DNA of 8,474 nt from Rikenella sp. (GTDB lineage: Bacteria > Bacteroidota > Bacteroidia > Bacteroidales > Rikenellaceae). A program made the translations under genes and the position numbers. The stretch lies in NCBI GenBank assembly GCA_029054535.1, contig JAIDFC010000284.1:1-8474 (forward strand), given 5' to 3'. The notes under the pieces are model-generated. The model was not told the origin of the DNA. It did no database searches and was given only the letters and a program-made list of their open reading frames with translations. Positions within the stretch are counted from its first letter, which is position 1, and each line of letters begins with the position of its first letter. Below, one piece after another: positions 1-6,329 of this stretch.

Positions 1-683
1 GCCGTAATCAATCCCATCAATCCGATAGCCAACCCGCTCACCGCCCCCTCGACCGCCCCCATCTCCATCGCTCGAGCCGTCCCCACACCATGCGCCGCCG
101 ACCCTAAGGCCAATCCTTTAGCGATCCGACTCGTGATCTTCAGCTTACGCAATACGAACGGGCCGACAATACTGCCGAAAATCCCGGTGAAAACCACCAC
201 GATGGCTGTCAACGAACCGATCCCACCCGATCGTTCGGCAATCGACATGGCGATCGGCGTGGTAACCGACTTCGGCACCAACGACGCTTCGATCGCTCGC
301 CCAGCTCCGAAGAGTCGGATAATCAGAACCACGCTCACGATCCCCACCACGCTCCCCACGACGACCGACGTAACGATCGAAACCGCATTAGCCCGCAGCT
401 GTTCGACTTGTCGGTAGAGGGCATATCCCAACGCCACGACCGACGGCCCCAACATAAAGTCGATCAGAGCCGTTGCGTTGTGGTAGTGTTCGTACGAGAT
501 TCCGGTTACAAGCAAAAACACGATAATCACTGCCGCCGAGGTCAACAGCGGGTGTAGCAGTCCGACTCGTGTCCGCCGAAACAGCCACAAGGACAAAACA
601 TAAACGCCGATCGTAAAGGTCAATAAAAAGATCTGCGACCCGACCCATACGCCGAGTACCTCTAAGGTATTATCGAGTTTCAT
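1..683 (-). CDS. lrgB: LrgB/CidB family membrane protein, partial at left edge
   Basis: An open frame reads from the ATG at 683 down to base 1 with no stop: 227 codons, which is almost the whole of a family usually near 230 residues, so only the last few residues are missing. The protein is strongly hydrophobic with several membrane segments. It carries the family hallmark SVTTPIAM (about residues 139-146) and the later HGVGTARAMEMG stretch (about 198-209). LrgB/CidB works with LrgA/CidA in an inner-membrane system linked to murein hydrolase control, cell lysis, and in some bacteria export of small metabolites; the function in Bacteroidetes is inferred only. The start overlaps the 3' end of lrgA by 14 nt, indicating translational coupling. 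A GGGAGGGAGGG run lies directly upstream, an unusually good Shine-Dalgarno for this phylum. Identification is firm; exact role is not. Confidence 0.9.
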   Translation of the reverse strand, partial: MKLDNTLEVLGVWVGSQIFLLTFTIGVYVLSLWLFRRTRVGLLHPLLTSAAVIIVFLLVTGISYEHYHNATALIDFMLGPSVVALGYALYRQVEQLRANAVSIVTSVVVGSVVGIVSVVLIIRLFGAGRAIEASLVPKSVTTPIAMSIAERSGGIGSLTAIVVVFTGIFGSIVGPFVLRKLKITSRIAKGLALGSAAHGVGTARAMEMGAVEGAVSGLAIGLMGLIT

Positions 684-1053
684 GCCCTCCCTCCCGAATT
701 TTACGTTTCCGTTTTCGTATCTCCAATCGTTGCTGGGTTCCGGCCACGGCTGCCACGATCAACACCGTACTCACGGCCGCCGCCACCAAAATGGCGACCA
801 GATTGGCCGAGATCAGCCCCACGGAGGTTATCAATCCCACGGCGGCCGGTAGGAAAAAGAGCACCATATTATCGAGCAATAGTTCCGAGATTCGGCTCAC
901 TCGCTGGGGGGATAACCATCCGAAAGCCAACGCCGAGAAAAGAAAGACCATCCCCAAGACGCTCCCCGGCACGAGTCCGCCGATCATCATGCTGACGCCC
1001 AGACCGAGCAGGTAAAAAAACAGGAGCCAGAAAGTCTGTACCAAGAATTTCAT
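670..1053 (-). CDS. lrgA: LrgA/CidA family holin-like membrane protein
   Basis: A 127-residue protein with about four hydrophobic membrane segments and a very basic tail (RKRKRKIR, about 113-120). Family motifs are PGSVLGM (29-35) and FFLPAAVGL (66-74), both typical of CidA/LrgA (PF03788). Family members usually have about 110-150 residues, so it is complete. I chose the ATG at 1053 (MKFLVQ...) rather than the in-frame ATG at 1071: the family begins with this type of sequence, and the six extra codons would overlap a Bacteroidetes -7 box at 1058-1065. It overlaps lrgB by 14 nt, so the two form an lrgAB operon transcribed leftward. The partner proteins probably act together in the inner membrane; holin-like activity is family knowledge, not shown here. 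Confidence 0.9.
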   Translation of the reverse strand: MKFLVQTFWLLFFYLLGLGVSMMIGGLVPGSVLGMVFLFSALAFGWLSPQRVSRISELLLDNMVLFFLPAAVGLITSVGLISANLVAILVAAAVSTVLIVAAVAGTQQRLEIRKRKRKIREGGHETR

Positions 1054-1057
1054 GCCG

Positions 1058-1065
1058 CAAAGATA
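1058..1065 (-). promoter_or_regulatory. Candidate Bacteroidetes -7 promoter box for lrgAB
   Basis: On the minus strand this reads TATCTTTG, an exact match to the Bacteroidetes TAnnTTTG -7 element. It ends only 4 nt before the chosen lrgA ATG, so transcription would begin at or next to the start codon and the mRNA would be nearly leaderless. No TTTG -33 element is present at the expected distance of about 20 nt, which lowers confidence. Confidence 0.4.
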
Positions 1066-1138
1066 ACGCAAAGCGGAACGAAAACGGATGTCGTTTCCAT
1101 GATTTCCTTGTTCTAATAGACCGTTCGGCGACTCTGCC

Positions 1139-1204
1139 GTGCCATAGCCGGCACACGAGTCGGACTTTCTCTCTCGGTAGACCCGATTGGAGTGCCCGGC
1201 TGCA
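1139..1204 (+). repeat. Diverged linker repeat in front of cassette A
   Basis: The segment starts with an imperfect dyad (GTGCC-atagcc-GGCAC, 1139-1154) followed by CGAGTCGGACTTTCT. This is a decayed version of the linker found at 1691 on the plus strand and at 8356-8397 on the minus strand, which begin with GTGCCG-N2-CGGCAC then TCGAATCGG. The end (CGATTGGAGTGCCC...GCACCG, about 1184-1207) also matches the sequence just inside cassette F near 7783-7806 on the opposite strand. It shows that cassette A sits in the same repeat framework as the other cassettes. Confidence 0.6.
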
Positions 1205-1405
1205 CCGGCTCCGGGCCTCCGCGGCTACGAATCCGGAATGTTACGAGTCGTCGGTTACAGTGGGTATAGTTGGTCGTCGTCTATTCCTTTATCGGCCGAG
1301 TTGAACTACCGTGGTCTCTACTTGGACTTCAATTATGGCGTGATCAGCCGAAATGGCAGCAACCACCGTACGTACGGTTTTCAGACGCGTTGCCTCCAGG
1401 AATAG
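1205..1405 (+). pseudogene. Cassette A: Fib_succ_major-like C-terminal domain fragment
   Basis: An uninterrupted 66-codon frame runs from PAPGLR to TRCLQE and TAG. The pattern PAPG-x-R, VGYSGYSWSSS, LYLDFN, and YGFQTRC matches the last part of the Fibrobacter succinogenes major paralogous domain (PAxGYR...GYYWSS...YGFSVRC), a C-type-lectin-like module of surface proteins. The frame stays open upstream to a TTG at 1187 but has no ATG or ribosome binding site, and an in-frame stop precedes it, so it is an isolated C-terminus without the rest of the protein. It is five codons longer than cassettes B and C because of an insertion around SIPLSAELNYRG (residues 26-37). It may be a silent donor or a remnant; expression as a small protein is unlikely. 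Confidence 0.65.
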
Positions 1406-1412
1406 GGAGAGG
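1391..1412 (+). repeat. Cassette-end direct repeat (CCTCCAGGAATAGGGAGAGG)
   Basis: This repeat encodes the CLQE end plus the stop of cassette A and runs on past it. The same core recurs at 1671-1691 (plus strand), and on the minus strand at 7758-7778, about 7956-7973, 8164-8182 and 8404-8423. It recurs at the end of every cassette and is better conserved than their interiors. A diverged copy (TTCCTGGAATGAGAGAG) lies near 1767-1783. Confidence 0.8.
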
Positions 1413-1420
1413 CCAGAATT

Positions 1421-1437
1421 GCGATCCAACGGATCGC
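1421..1437. other. Short hairpin in the A-E linker
   Basis: GCGATCC-AAC-GGATCGC is a perfect 7-bp inverted repeat with a 3-nt loop. It lies in the 98-nt spacer between cassettes A and E. No T-tract follows on either strand, so it is not a convincing intrinsic terminator. The other linkers do not contain it. Confidence 0.35.
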
Positions 1438-1503
1438 GCGAGTCGCCGCCACCCCGAGCGGAGACTCGTATTCTCGTCCGGCAATCTAATAAAACTTCAT
1501 CTC

Positions 1504-1684
1504 CCGGCTCCGGTCCGCGTGCCCGCGGTGGGCAGTGGGCCGTGTCTGCTTCAAACAGAGGCAACGACGGGTATAGTTCGATTCCCTTTGAGGAATGGTA
1601 ATACCTAATTATTCAGTTGCGATATTTTTCTCGCCCGGCAGGCCAGGTTGGTGTGCCCAGCGGCACCGTTGACTCCAGGAATAG
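1504..1684 (+). pseudogene. Cassette E: decayed cassette, sister of cassette F
   Basis: It starts with CCGGCTCCGG and ends with the TAG of the shared cassette end. From 1569 on it is close to 90% identical by eye to cassette F on the opposite strand (7765-7890), but it is out of frame. Relative to F it carries an exact 9-nt deletion removing the TGG-TCG-TCG (WSS) part, a net 8-nt gain between PAPG and GGGTATAGTT, and a 1-nt loss in the second half. A TAA at 1599-1601 matches an in-frame TAA in F, so that nonsense mutation predates the split of the two copies. It cannot encode the domain. Confidence 0.65.
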
Positions 1685-1691
1685 GGAGAGG
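1569..1691 (+). repeat. Left copy of the large inverted repeat
   Basis: This 123-nt segment matches the minus strand of 7758-7890 (133 nt). The 10-nt length difference is accounted for by one 9-nt and one 1-nt gap, with scattered substitutions elsewhere. The last 60 nt, from TTTTTCTCGCCCGGCAGGCC to GGGAGAGG, are almost identical. The pair is inverted and encloses the peptidase, glycosyltransferase, fhs, prmA and GNAT genes. Confidence 0.8.
1653..1666. repeat. 14-bp dyad element, variant GTGCCCAGCGGCAC
   Basis: One mismatch from the dyad GTGCCG-N2-CGGCAC seen at 1691-1704 and 8384-8397, and identical in sequence to the inverted copy at 7783-7796. It lies 24 nt before the dyad at 1691, with the cassette-end repeat between them. 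Its role is unknown; a recombinase or structural site is only a possibility. Confidence 0.5.
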
Positions 1692-1704
1692 TGCCGCTCG
1701 GCAC
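1691..1704. repeat. 14-bp perfect-arm dyad GTGCCG-CT-CGGCAC
   Basis: Two perfect 6-bp arms flank a 2-nt centre. The dyad begins the linker that leads into cassette remnant H. The linker is nearly identical, for about 50 nt up to CCGGCTCCGG, to the one in front of cassette C on the other strand. Confidence 0.6.
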
Positions 1705-1731
1705 TCGAATCGGACTATTCGATGAGAAAAC

Positions 1732-1784
1732 CCGGCTCCGGACTACCGCACCAGCGGCACCGTTGATTCCTGGAATGAGAGAGC
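1732..1784 (+). pseudogene. Cassette H: cassette with its interior deleted
   Basis: The conserved cassette start CCGGCTCCGG (1732-1741) is followed, after about 10 nt, by the conserved cassette tail CAGCGGCACCGTTGA and a diverged end repeat (TTCCTGGAATGAGAGAG). About 130 nt of interior are missing compared with E and F. It looks like the product of recombination or slippage between cassettes and cannot encode the domain. No further repeat is seen between it and the peptidase stop at 1836. Confidence 0.55.
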
Positions 1785-1835
1785 ACACAAAGTGTTTTAT
1801 CGGCTTTCCGGCGCAGAAAACTCCACAAAAAACAA

Positions 1836-3131
1836 TTAAATCCCGAAAATCCAGCCTTCGATCGTTTTCCAGATCTGGTTTTGGACCTCTTCGGTTTGGG
1901 TTTTGATCCGCGCCCGATGACTTCCGCCCGGTTCGACGACCAGTTTCATGTTCTGTTTGCCGTGGAACAGCGTGGAGTCGAGCATCGCCGCGCTCCACGG
2001 GTCGTTTTGTCCGTAGATGCAGATGACTTTCGGATCATTGGCGCGATAGAACGCTACGATTTTCCGCGATAATCCGTCGCTGAACCGGATCCGCCGCGCG
2101 TCGTCCGGCAACAGAATCCGAGACAGGTAGCCCCGGGCATTGCGGATCGAGAGCAGCCCCTCGAACGGCGCGGTATCGTAGCCGTAATAGCCCAGCTCGC
2201 GTTGCGCCTGGACGAAGAACGAGGGTTCGTCGTTCACGGCGAAGTAGTCCGGCGAGACGGTTGCGATCAGGTGGTCCAACAGCTCTTCGTGCGGCGAGTC
2301 CGATGCCGGGACGACGCTCACGGCCGTCCCCCACTGCCACATCGAGAACGGGTATTCCAGCACGCAGAGGTCGAAAATCTCGTCGATGTTCGTCCGAAAC
2401 TCGTAGCTTTTCGATTTGCAGTACTCCTCGAACATCGGCACCAGCTCTTTCCGGCGTTTGAGAACCTCGATCTGGAAGTCGCGCATCGCGGCCCGTTCTT
2501 CGTCCGTTCCGACGCGGTCGAGGAACGGCTCGTGCCGTCCGTCCTCGACCCCGAAGCAGATCGGCCCCACATACGCCACCGTAACATCCACATCCGCCGG
2601 ATAATACATCCGGTAGATCAACGCATTTTCACCCCCCTTGCTCACTCCGGTTCCGATCCATTTGTCCGGATAGATCTCCCGCAGGGCCTCCCGGACAGCA
2701 TGCAGATCGGCTGCCGCCTGCTCGGCGTTCAGGTAGTCCCAGTTGCGCGGTTCCGGTGTCGACTCGCCGAAGTAGCGATGTTCGACGAACACCTGATTCG
2801 CTCCGAGCCGTTCGGACAACTCCTCGCGATACCTCGTCCCGAGCGCCCGGGCCCCGCCGTACCCTTCGGTAACGATCACCGTCGGCCGGTCGAATCCGAC
2901 ATGAGCCACTACGAATCGTTGCTCGAATTGTCCCTTCGCCGGATTCCGGTGGTCGAGCGGCTGGTCGAACATCACGGCGTACCGCTCCTCGAAGAATCCC
3001 TTGTCGAGCTCTTCGACCGACACCACCCCCGGCAGCGCGATCAACTTGTCGTACAGCTCCGTGGCCCCGGCAAACGTCGAACCAGCCAGCAGCAGGACGA
3101 AAAATGCAAAGGTAAATTTCAGGTATCTCAT
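1836..3131 (-). CDS. Secreted S37-type (PS-10) serine aminopeptidase
   Basis: The protein has 431 residues. An N-terminal signal peptide (basic MRYLK, hydrophobic core to about residue 20, likely cut after AGA at 21-23) sends it to the periplasm or outside. The body has an alpha/beta-hydrolase fold. The nucleophile elbow is GTGVSKGGE with Ser164, and the probable acid and base are Asp377 (YGQNDPWS) and His405 (GGSHRAR). FVEHRYFGES-x-P-x-P-x-NWDYL (115-134) and TVAYVGP (184-190) are typical of peptidase family S37, the tripeptidyl aminopeptidases related to S28 prolyl peptidases. Databases may label such proteins S28. It probably trims peptides for nutrition or cell-envelope turnover; the substrate is unknown. 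The start lies 14 nt after the stop of the glycosyltransferase gene, so the two are probably cotranscribed although their functions are not obviously linked. It is complete and shows no defect. Confidence 0.8.
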   Translation of the reverse strand: MRYLKFTFAFFVLLLAGSTFAGATELYDKLIALPGVVSVEELDKGFFEERYAVMFDQPLDHRNPAKGQFEQRFVVAHVGFDRPTVIVTEGYGGARALGTRYREELSERLGANQVFVEHRYFGESTPEPRNWDYLNAEQAAADLHAVREALREIYPDKWIGTGVSKGGENALIYRMYYPADVDVTVAYVGPICFGVEDGRHEPFLDRVGTDEERAAMRDFQIEVLKRRKELVPMFEEYCKSKSYEFRTNIDEIFDLCVLEYPFSMWQWGTAVSVVPASDSPHEELLDHLIATVSPDYFAVNDEPSFFVQAQRELGYYGYDTAPFEGLLSIRNARGYLSRILLPDDARRIRFSDGLSRKIVAFYRANDPKVICIYGQNDPWSAAMLDSTLFHGKQNMKLVVEPGGSHRARIKTQTEEVQNQIWKTIEGWIFGI

Positions 3132-3145
3132 AGTTTGCTATTGAA

Positions 3146-4294
3146 TTATCGTTTCACCCCCATACTGTAAAGCCCCAGGATCGCTCCCGTCAACGCCTCC
3201 CAACCGAAGCGCCGTTTCTCGACCGCGATCCGGTTGCGGAACTCCGGTCCTTTTTTTAGGTCGTAGAACGTAGCGATCGCTTCGGCGATCGCCCTCGGAT
3301 CGATCTCGACCACGTAGCCCGCCTCGCCGTCCGGCACGATCTCCGGCAGTCCGCCTACCCGCGTAACGACCATCGGCAGCTCGAAATGGTAGGCCACCTG
3401 CGTAACCCCGCTTTGGGTCGCGCTCCGGTAAGGTTGTACCACTAAGTCCGAGGCGCAAAAATAGTACCGGACCTCCGTCTCTTCGATATAGCGGTCGTGG
3501 ACGATGACCTCGTCGGCCAGCCCCAACTCCCGAATCAAAGCCTCGTATTTTTCCCGATTACCGTAGTACTCGCCGCCGATCAAGAGCTTCCGCCCCTGCG
3601 TCCCGCCCCGCGCCCGCAGCAGCGCCCACGCCTCAAGCAGCAGGTCCAGCCCCTTGTAATCCCGGATGAAGCCGAAAAAGAGGACATAATTCACCGTCGG
3701 ATCCAGCCCCAGCACGGCGCAAGCCTCCGCTTTGGAAACCGCCGCTCCGTAGGTGTCGTAGATCGGGTGCGGCGACATCGCCCGCAAGCCTCGGTAAGCG
3801 AAGGTGTCGAGGTCGCGCCCCACCTCGTCCGACATGTAGACCACGCCGTCCGTCCGGCGCAAAAAATAGTCGGTCAGCAACCGGTCCCCCGGTCGGTGTT
3901 CATGCGGCACGATGTTGTCGGTCAGCGCAATAATCCGCGTCTCGGGCGACCGTTTTCGGATGGTTCCCGCGATCGTCCCTAACGACGGCCCCATGAAAGG
4001 CATCCAAAAGCGCGGTATCACCAGATCCGGCCGCTCCCGCGCGATCTCTCGTCCGACCCGGAACCAATTGAACGGGTTCACCGAGTCGATCCGCCGCTCG
4101 ATATCGAGTCCTTCGGGCGCCGCGACCTGTGTATACTGGGTCCGCCCCGGAAACAGAAACGACGGGTACTGACGGGTGAAATTGACGATCTTCACCTCGT
4201 GCCCCTCGCGCGCGAAAGCCGAGGCCAACACTTCGTCGAACTTGGCGATCCCGCCTCGGTACGGATGCGCCGGACCTAAGATGCGAATTTTCAT
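3146..4294 (-). CDS. GT-B glycosyltransferase, family 4 type
   Basis: The protein has 382 residues and is probably cytoplasmic or membrane-associated. The N-terminal Rossmann domain opens with ILGPAHPYRGGIA (about 5-17), the glycine-rich acceptor loop of GT-B enzymes. The C-terminal domain begins near residue 200 with YVLFFGFIRDYKGLDLLLEA (203-222), includes LLIGGEYY (237-244), and has the sugar-nucleotide site QPYRSATQSG (287-296) followed by ELPMVVTRVGGLPEIV (305-320). The usual EPFGL...EA signature is replaced by the SATQSG...FELP form found in a subgroup of family 4. It transfers a sugar from a nucleotide donor, probably to a polysaccharide, lipid or protein of the envelope; neither donor nor acceptor can be told from sequence. 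It is the first gene of a minus-strand pair with the S37 peptidase and diverges from fhs across 99 nt. It does not sit in a visible capsule or LPS cluster. Confidence 0.85.
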   Translation of the reverse strand: MKIRILGPAHPYRGGIAKFDEVLASAFAREGHEVKIVNFTRQYPSFLFPGRTQYTQVAAPEGLDIERRIDSVNPFNWFRVGREIARERPDLVIPRFWMPFMGPSLGTIAGTIRKRSPETRIIALTDNIVPHEHRPGDRLLTDYFLRRTDGVVYMSDEVGRDLDTFAYRGLRAMSPHPIYDTYGAAVSKAEACAVLGLDPTVNYVLFFGFIRDYKGLDLLLEAWALLRARGGTQGRKLLIGGEYYGNREKYEALIRELGLADEVIVHDRYIEETEVRYYFCASDLVVQPYRSATQSGVTQVAYHFELPMVVTRVGGLPEIVPDGEAGYVVEIDPRAIAEAIATFYDLKKGPEFRNRIAVEKRRFGWEALTGAILGLYSMGVKR

Positions 4295-4325
4295 GAAACG
4301 TTTTTTCTGTGGCAGGTTCGAACCA

Positions 4326-4333
4326 CGAATGTA
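4326..4333 (-). promoter_or_regulatory. Weak candidate -7 box for the glycosyltransferase-peptidase pair
   Basis: The minus strand reads TACATTCG, one mismatch from TAnnTTTG, 31 nt upstream of the glycosyltransferase ATG in the divergent region. No -33 TTTG is seen at the normal distance. It is listed because a leftward promoter is expected in this 99-nt gap. Confidence 0.2.
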
Positions 4334-4344
4334 CGAAAAAGTAT

Positions 4345-4352
4345 TATATTTG
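4345..4352 (+). promoter_or_regulatory. Bacteroidetes -7 promoter box for fhs
   Basis: TATATTTG matches TAnnTTTG exactly and lies in an AT-rich pocket within otherwise GC-rich DNA. It would give a 5' leader of about 35 nt before the fhs ATG at 4394. The best upstream partner (TTCG at 4317-4320) is about 4 nt too far and imperfect. No Shine-Dalgarno precedes the ATG. Confidence 0.5.
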
Positions 4353-4393
4353 ACTACTCAATTTTTGCAGACTCGAACAACCTCGACAACGCT

Positions 4394-6064
4394 ATGAAGA
4401 CAGACATCGAAATCGCCCGCTCGGTGCGGATGAAACCGGTTACGGAGGTGGCCGGACAGCTGGGAATCAATCCGGAAGACCTCGAAATGTACGGAAAGTA
4501 CAAGGCCAAGGTGCCGCTCTCGTATATCGACAAGGAGCGGATGCGGGAGGCGAAGCTGATTCTCGTTACGGCCATCTCGCCCACGCCGGCGGGCGAGGGA
4601 AAGACGACCGTTTCGATCGGATTGTCGCAGGCCCTGAACCGAATCGGGAAACGGTCGTGCGTCGTGCTGCGCGAACCGTCGCTCGGACCGGTCTTCGGCA
4701 TCAAGGGTGGGGCGACGGGCGGAGGCTTCTCGCAGGTCTTGCCCATGGAGGAGATCAACCTCCACTTCACGGGCGACTTCGCCGCGATCGAAAAGGCCCA
4801 CAACCTGCTCTCGGCCTTGATCGACAACAACCTGCAGAGCAAGACCCGTTCCCTGGGGCTCGATCCGCGGACGATCGCGTGGAAGCGGGTGATGGATATG
4901 AACGACCGGGCCTTGCGCGACATGGTGATCGGCCTCGGGGGGACGACCGGCGGGGTGCCGCGCGAGACGGGATTCGACATTACGGCGGCGTCGGAGGTGA
5001 TGGCGATTCTTTGCCTCTCGACCAGCATCGCCGACCTTAAACGGAGACTGGGTAATATCTTTGTCGGCTTTACGTACGACAAACGGCCGATCTATGCGCG
5101 GGATCTGCACGCCGAGGGGGCGATGGCGGCGCTGTTGAAGGATGCCGTCAAACCGAACTTGGTGCAAACGATCGAAGGGACGCCGGCGTTGATTCACGGC
5201 GGACCGTTCGCCAATATCGCCCAGGGGACCAACACCGTGGTGGCGACCGAGATGTCGCTCTCGCTGACCGACTACACGGTTACGGAGGCGGGCTTCGGCT
5301 GCGATCTGGGGGCCGAAAAGTTCCTCGACATCAAGTGTCGGGCGGCGGGACTGGTGCCGAACGCGGTGGTGCTGGTGGCGACGGTGCGGGCGTTGAAGTA
5401 CCACGGCGGACAGTCGCTCAAGGAGCTCCAGACGCCCAATGTCGAGGCGTTGGAACGCGGGATCGAGAACCTGCAGAAGCATATCGAGAACGTCGAGCAG
5501 TTCAACCTCGTGCCGGTGGTGGCGATCAACCGGTTTGCCACGGACTCGGACGAGGAGTTGAAGTTCATCGAGGATTACTGTACGATGCGCGGCGTGGCGT
5601 GTGCGGTGGCGAACGTCTGGGGCGAAGGCGGCGCGGGGACGGAAAAATTGGCGCGGCTGGTGGTCGAGGCTACGGAGCACGGAAAACCGGACTTCCGGCC
5701 GATCTACCCGTTGGAAGAGTCGGTGCAGAAGAAGATCGAGACGATCGCTACCCGTATCTACGGGGCGGACGGCGTGGAGTATACGCCGAAGGCGAAAACC
5801 GCACTGAAACGCATTGCGGAGCTCGGGCTGGAGGGACTGGCGGTCTGCATCGCCAAGACGCAGAAGTCGCTGTCAGACAACCCGGCGCTCTTGGGGCGGC
5901 CGCGGGGGTTCACGATCACGGTGCGGGACATCGAGATTGCCGCCGGGGCGGGTTTCCTGGTGCCGATCACGGGCGAAATCATGCGTATGCCGGGCTTGCC
6001 GGAAGAGCCGGCGGCGATCCACATCGACATCGACGACCAGGGGAATATCTCGGGGCTGTTCTGA
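4394..6064 (+). CDS. fhs: Formate-tetrahydrofolate ligase
   Basis: The protein has 556 residues, the normal full length for this enzyme. It joins formate to tetrahydrofolate with ATP to give 10-formyl-tetrahydrofolate for purine and formyl-methionine synthesis and the one-carbon pool, in the cytoplasm as a homotetramer. The P-loop TPAGEGKTT is at 64-72, the family signature GIKGGATGGGF at 102-112, and the second signature VATVRALKYHGG at 328-339. The N-terminus (KPVTEVAGQLGI, ending in the conserved YGKYKAKV at 33-40) fits the ATG chosen. The gene is expressed from its own promoter region, divergent from the glycosyltransferase gene, and is followed by a 265-nt gap before prmA, so the two need not be cotranscribed. 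Codon use is GC-rich like its neighbours. Identification is secure. Confidence 0.98.
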   Translation: MKTDIEIARSVRMKPVTEVAGQLGINPEDLEMYGKYKAKVPLSYIDKERMREAKLILVTAISPTPAGEGKTTVSIGLSQALNRIGKRSCVVLREPSLGPVFGIKGGATGGGFSQVLPMEEINLHFTGDFAAIEKAHNLLSALIDNNLQSKTRSLGLDPRTIAWKRVMDMNDRALRDMVIGLGGTTGGVPRETGFDITAASEVMAILCLSTSIADLKRRLGNIFVGFTYDKRPIYARDLHAEGAMAALLKDAVKPNLVQTIEGTPALIHGGPFANIAQGTNTVVATEMSLSLTDYTVTEAGFGCDLGAEKFLDIKCRAAGLVPNAVVLVATVRALKYHGGQSLKELQTPNVEALERGIENLQKHIENVEQFNLVPVVAINRFATDSDEELKFIEDYCTMRGVACAVANVWGEGGAGTEKLARLVVEATEHGKPDFRPIYPLEESVQKKIETIATRIYGADGVEYTPKAKTALKRIAELGLEGLAVCIAKTQKSLSDNPALLGRPRGFTITVRDIEIAAGAGFLVPITGEIMRMPGLPEEPAAIHIDIDDQGNISGLF

Positions 6065-6072
6065 CAGGTTGT

Positions 6073-6087
6073 CGAGGGGAGACCTCG
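6073..6087 (+). terminator. Weak hairpin after fhs
   Basis: CGAGG-ggaga-CCTCG is a 5-bp stem with a 5-nt loop, 8 nt after the fhs stop. The following bases are GGGAAAAGAGG, without a T-tract, so intrinsic termination is doubtful. Confidence 0.25.
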
Positions 6088-6135
6088 GGAAAAGAGGCGC
6101 GGACAGAGACGGATCAAAGAACCATCCGACTCTAT

Positions 6136-6163
6136 GGTCGGGCGGTCTTCCGGACGTCCGACC
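6136..6163 (+). other. Strong hairpin in the fhs-prmA gap
   Basis: GGTCGGGCGGTC and GGACGTCCGACC can form a 12-bp stem with one G-A mismatch and two G-T wobbles, closed by a TTCC loop. The inner GGACGTCC is itself palindromic. No T-tract follows on either strand. It may end or stabilise the fhs transcript or be a regulatory structure before prmA. The rest of the 265-nt gap (6065-6329) shows no exact TAnnTTTG box, no tRNA and no credible small gene. Confidence 0.4.
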
Positions 6164-6329
6164 TGACAGATTGGAGAAAGAAGGCTTTAAATAAGGAGTG
6201 GAACAGAGCTTACGAGACTCGGATAAATTACGGGCCTTCACGGACCGATAATCGTGTATGTTCTTTTGATCCGCACAAGAGCTCTCCGTCCCAGATTCTC
6301 CGAGCCCAACAAAGAGACATAAAAATACG

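Noticed and set aside
1054..1071. Upstream ATG for lrgA at 1071
   Set aside because: It would place the candidate -7 promoter box inside the coding region and add residues not seen at the family N-terminus.
1391..1784. CRISPR array
   Set aside because: The repeats are about 200 nt apart, with coding-like and related units between them, not short unique spacers. No cas genes are seen.
2202..3170. Plus-strand frame of 322 codons opposite the S37 peptidase
   Set aside because: Antisense shadow. The minus strand encodes a recognisable enzyme with signal peptide and catalytic residues.
4358..5680. Long minus-strand frame (440 codons) opposite fhs
   Set aside because: It is an antisense shadow of the GC-rich fhs gene, with arginine- and histidine-rich low-complexity sequence and no family features.
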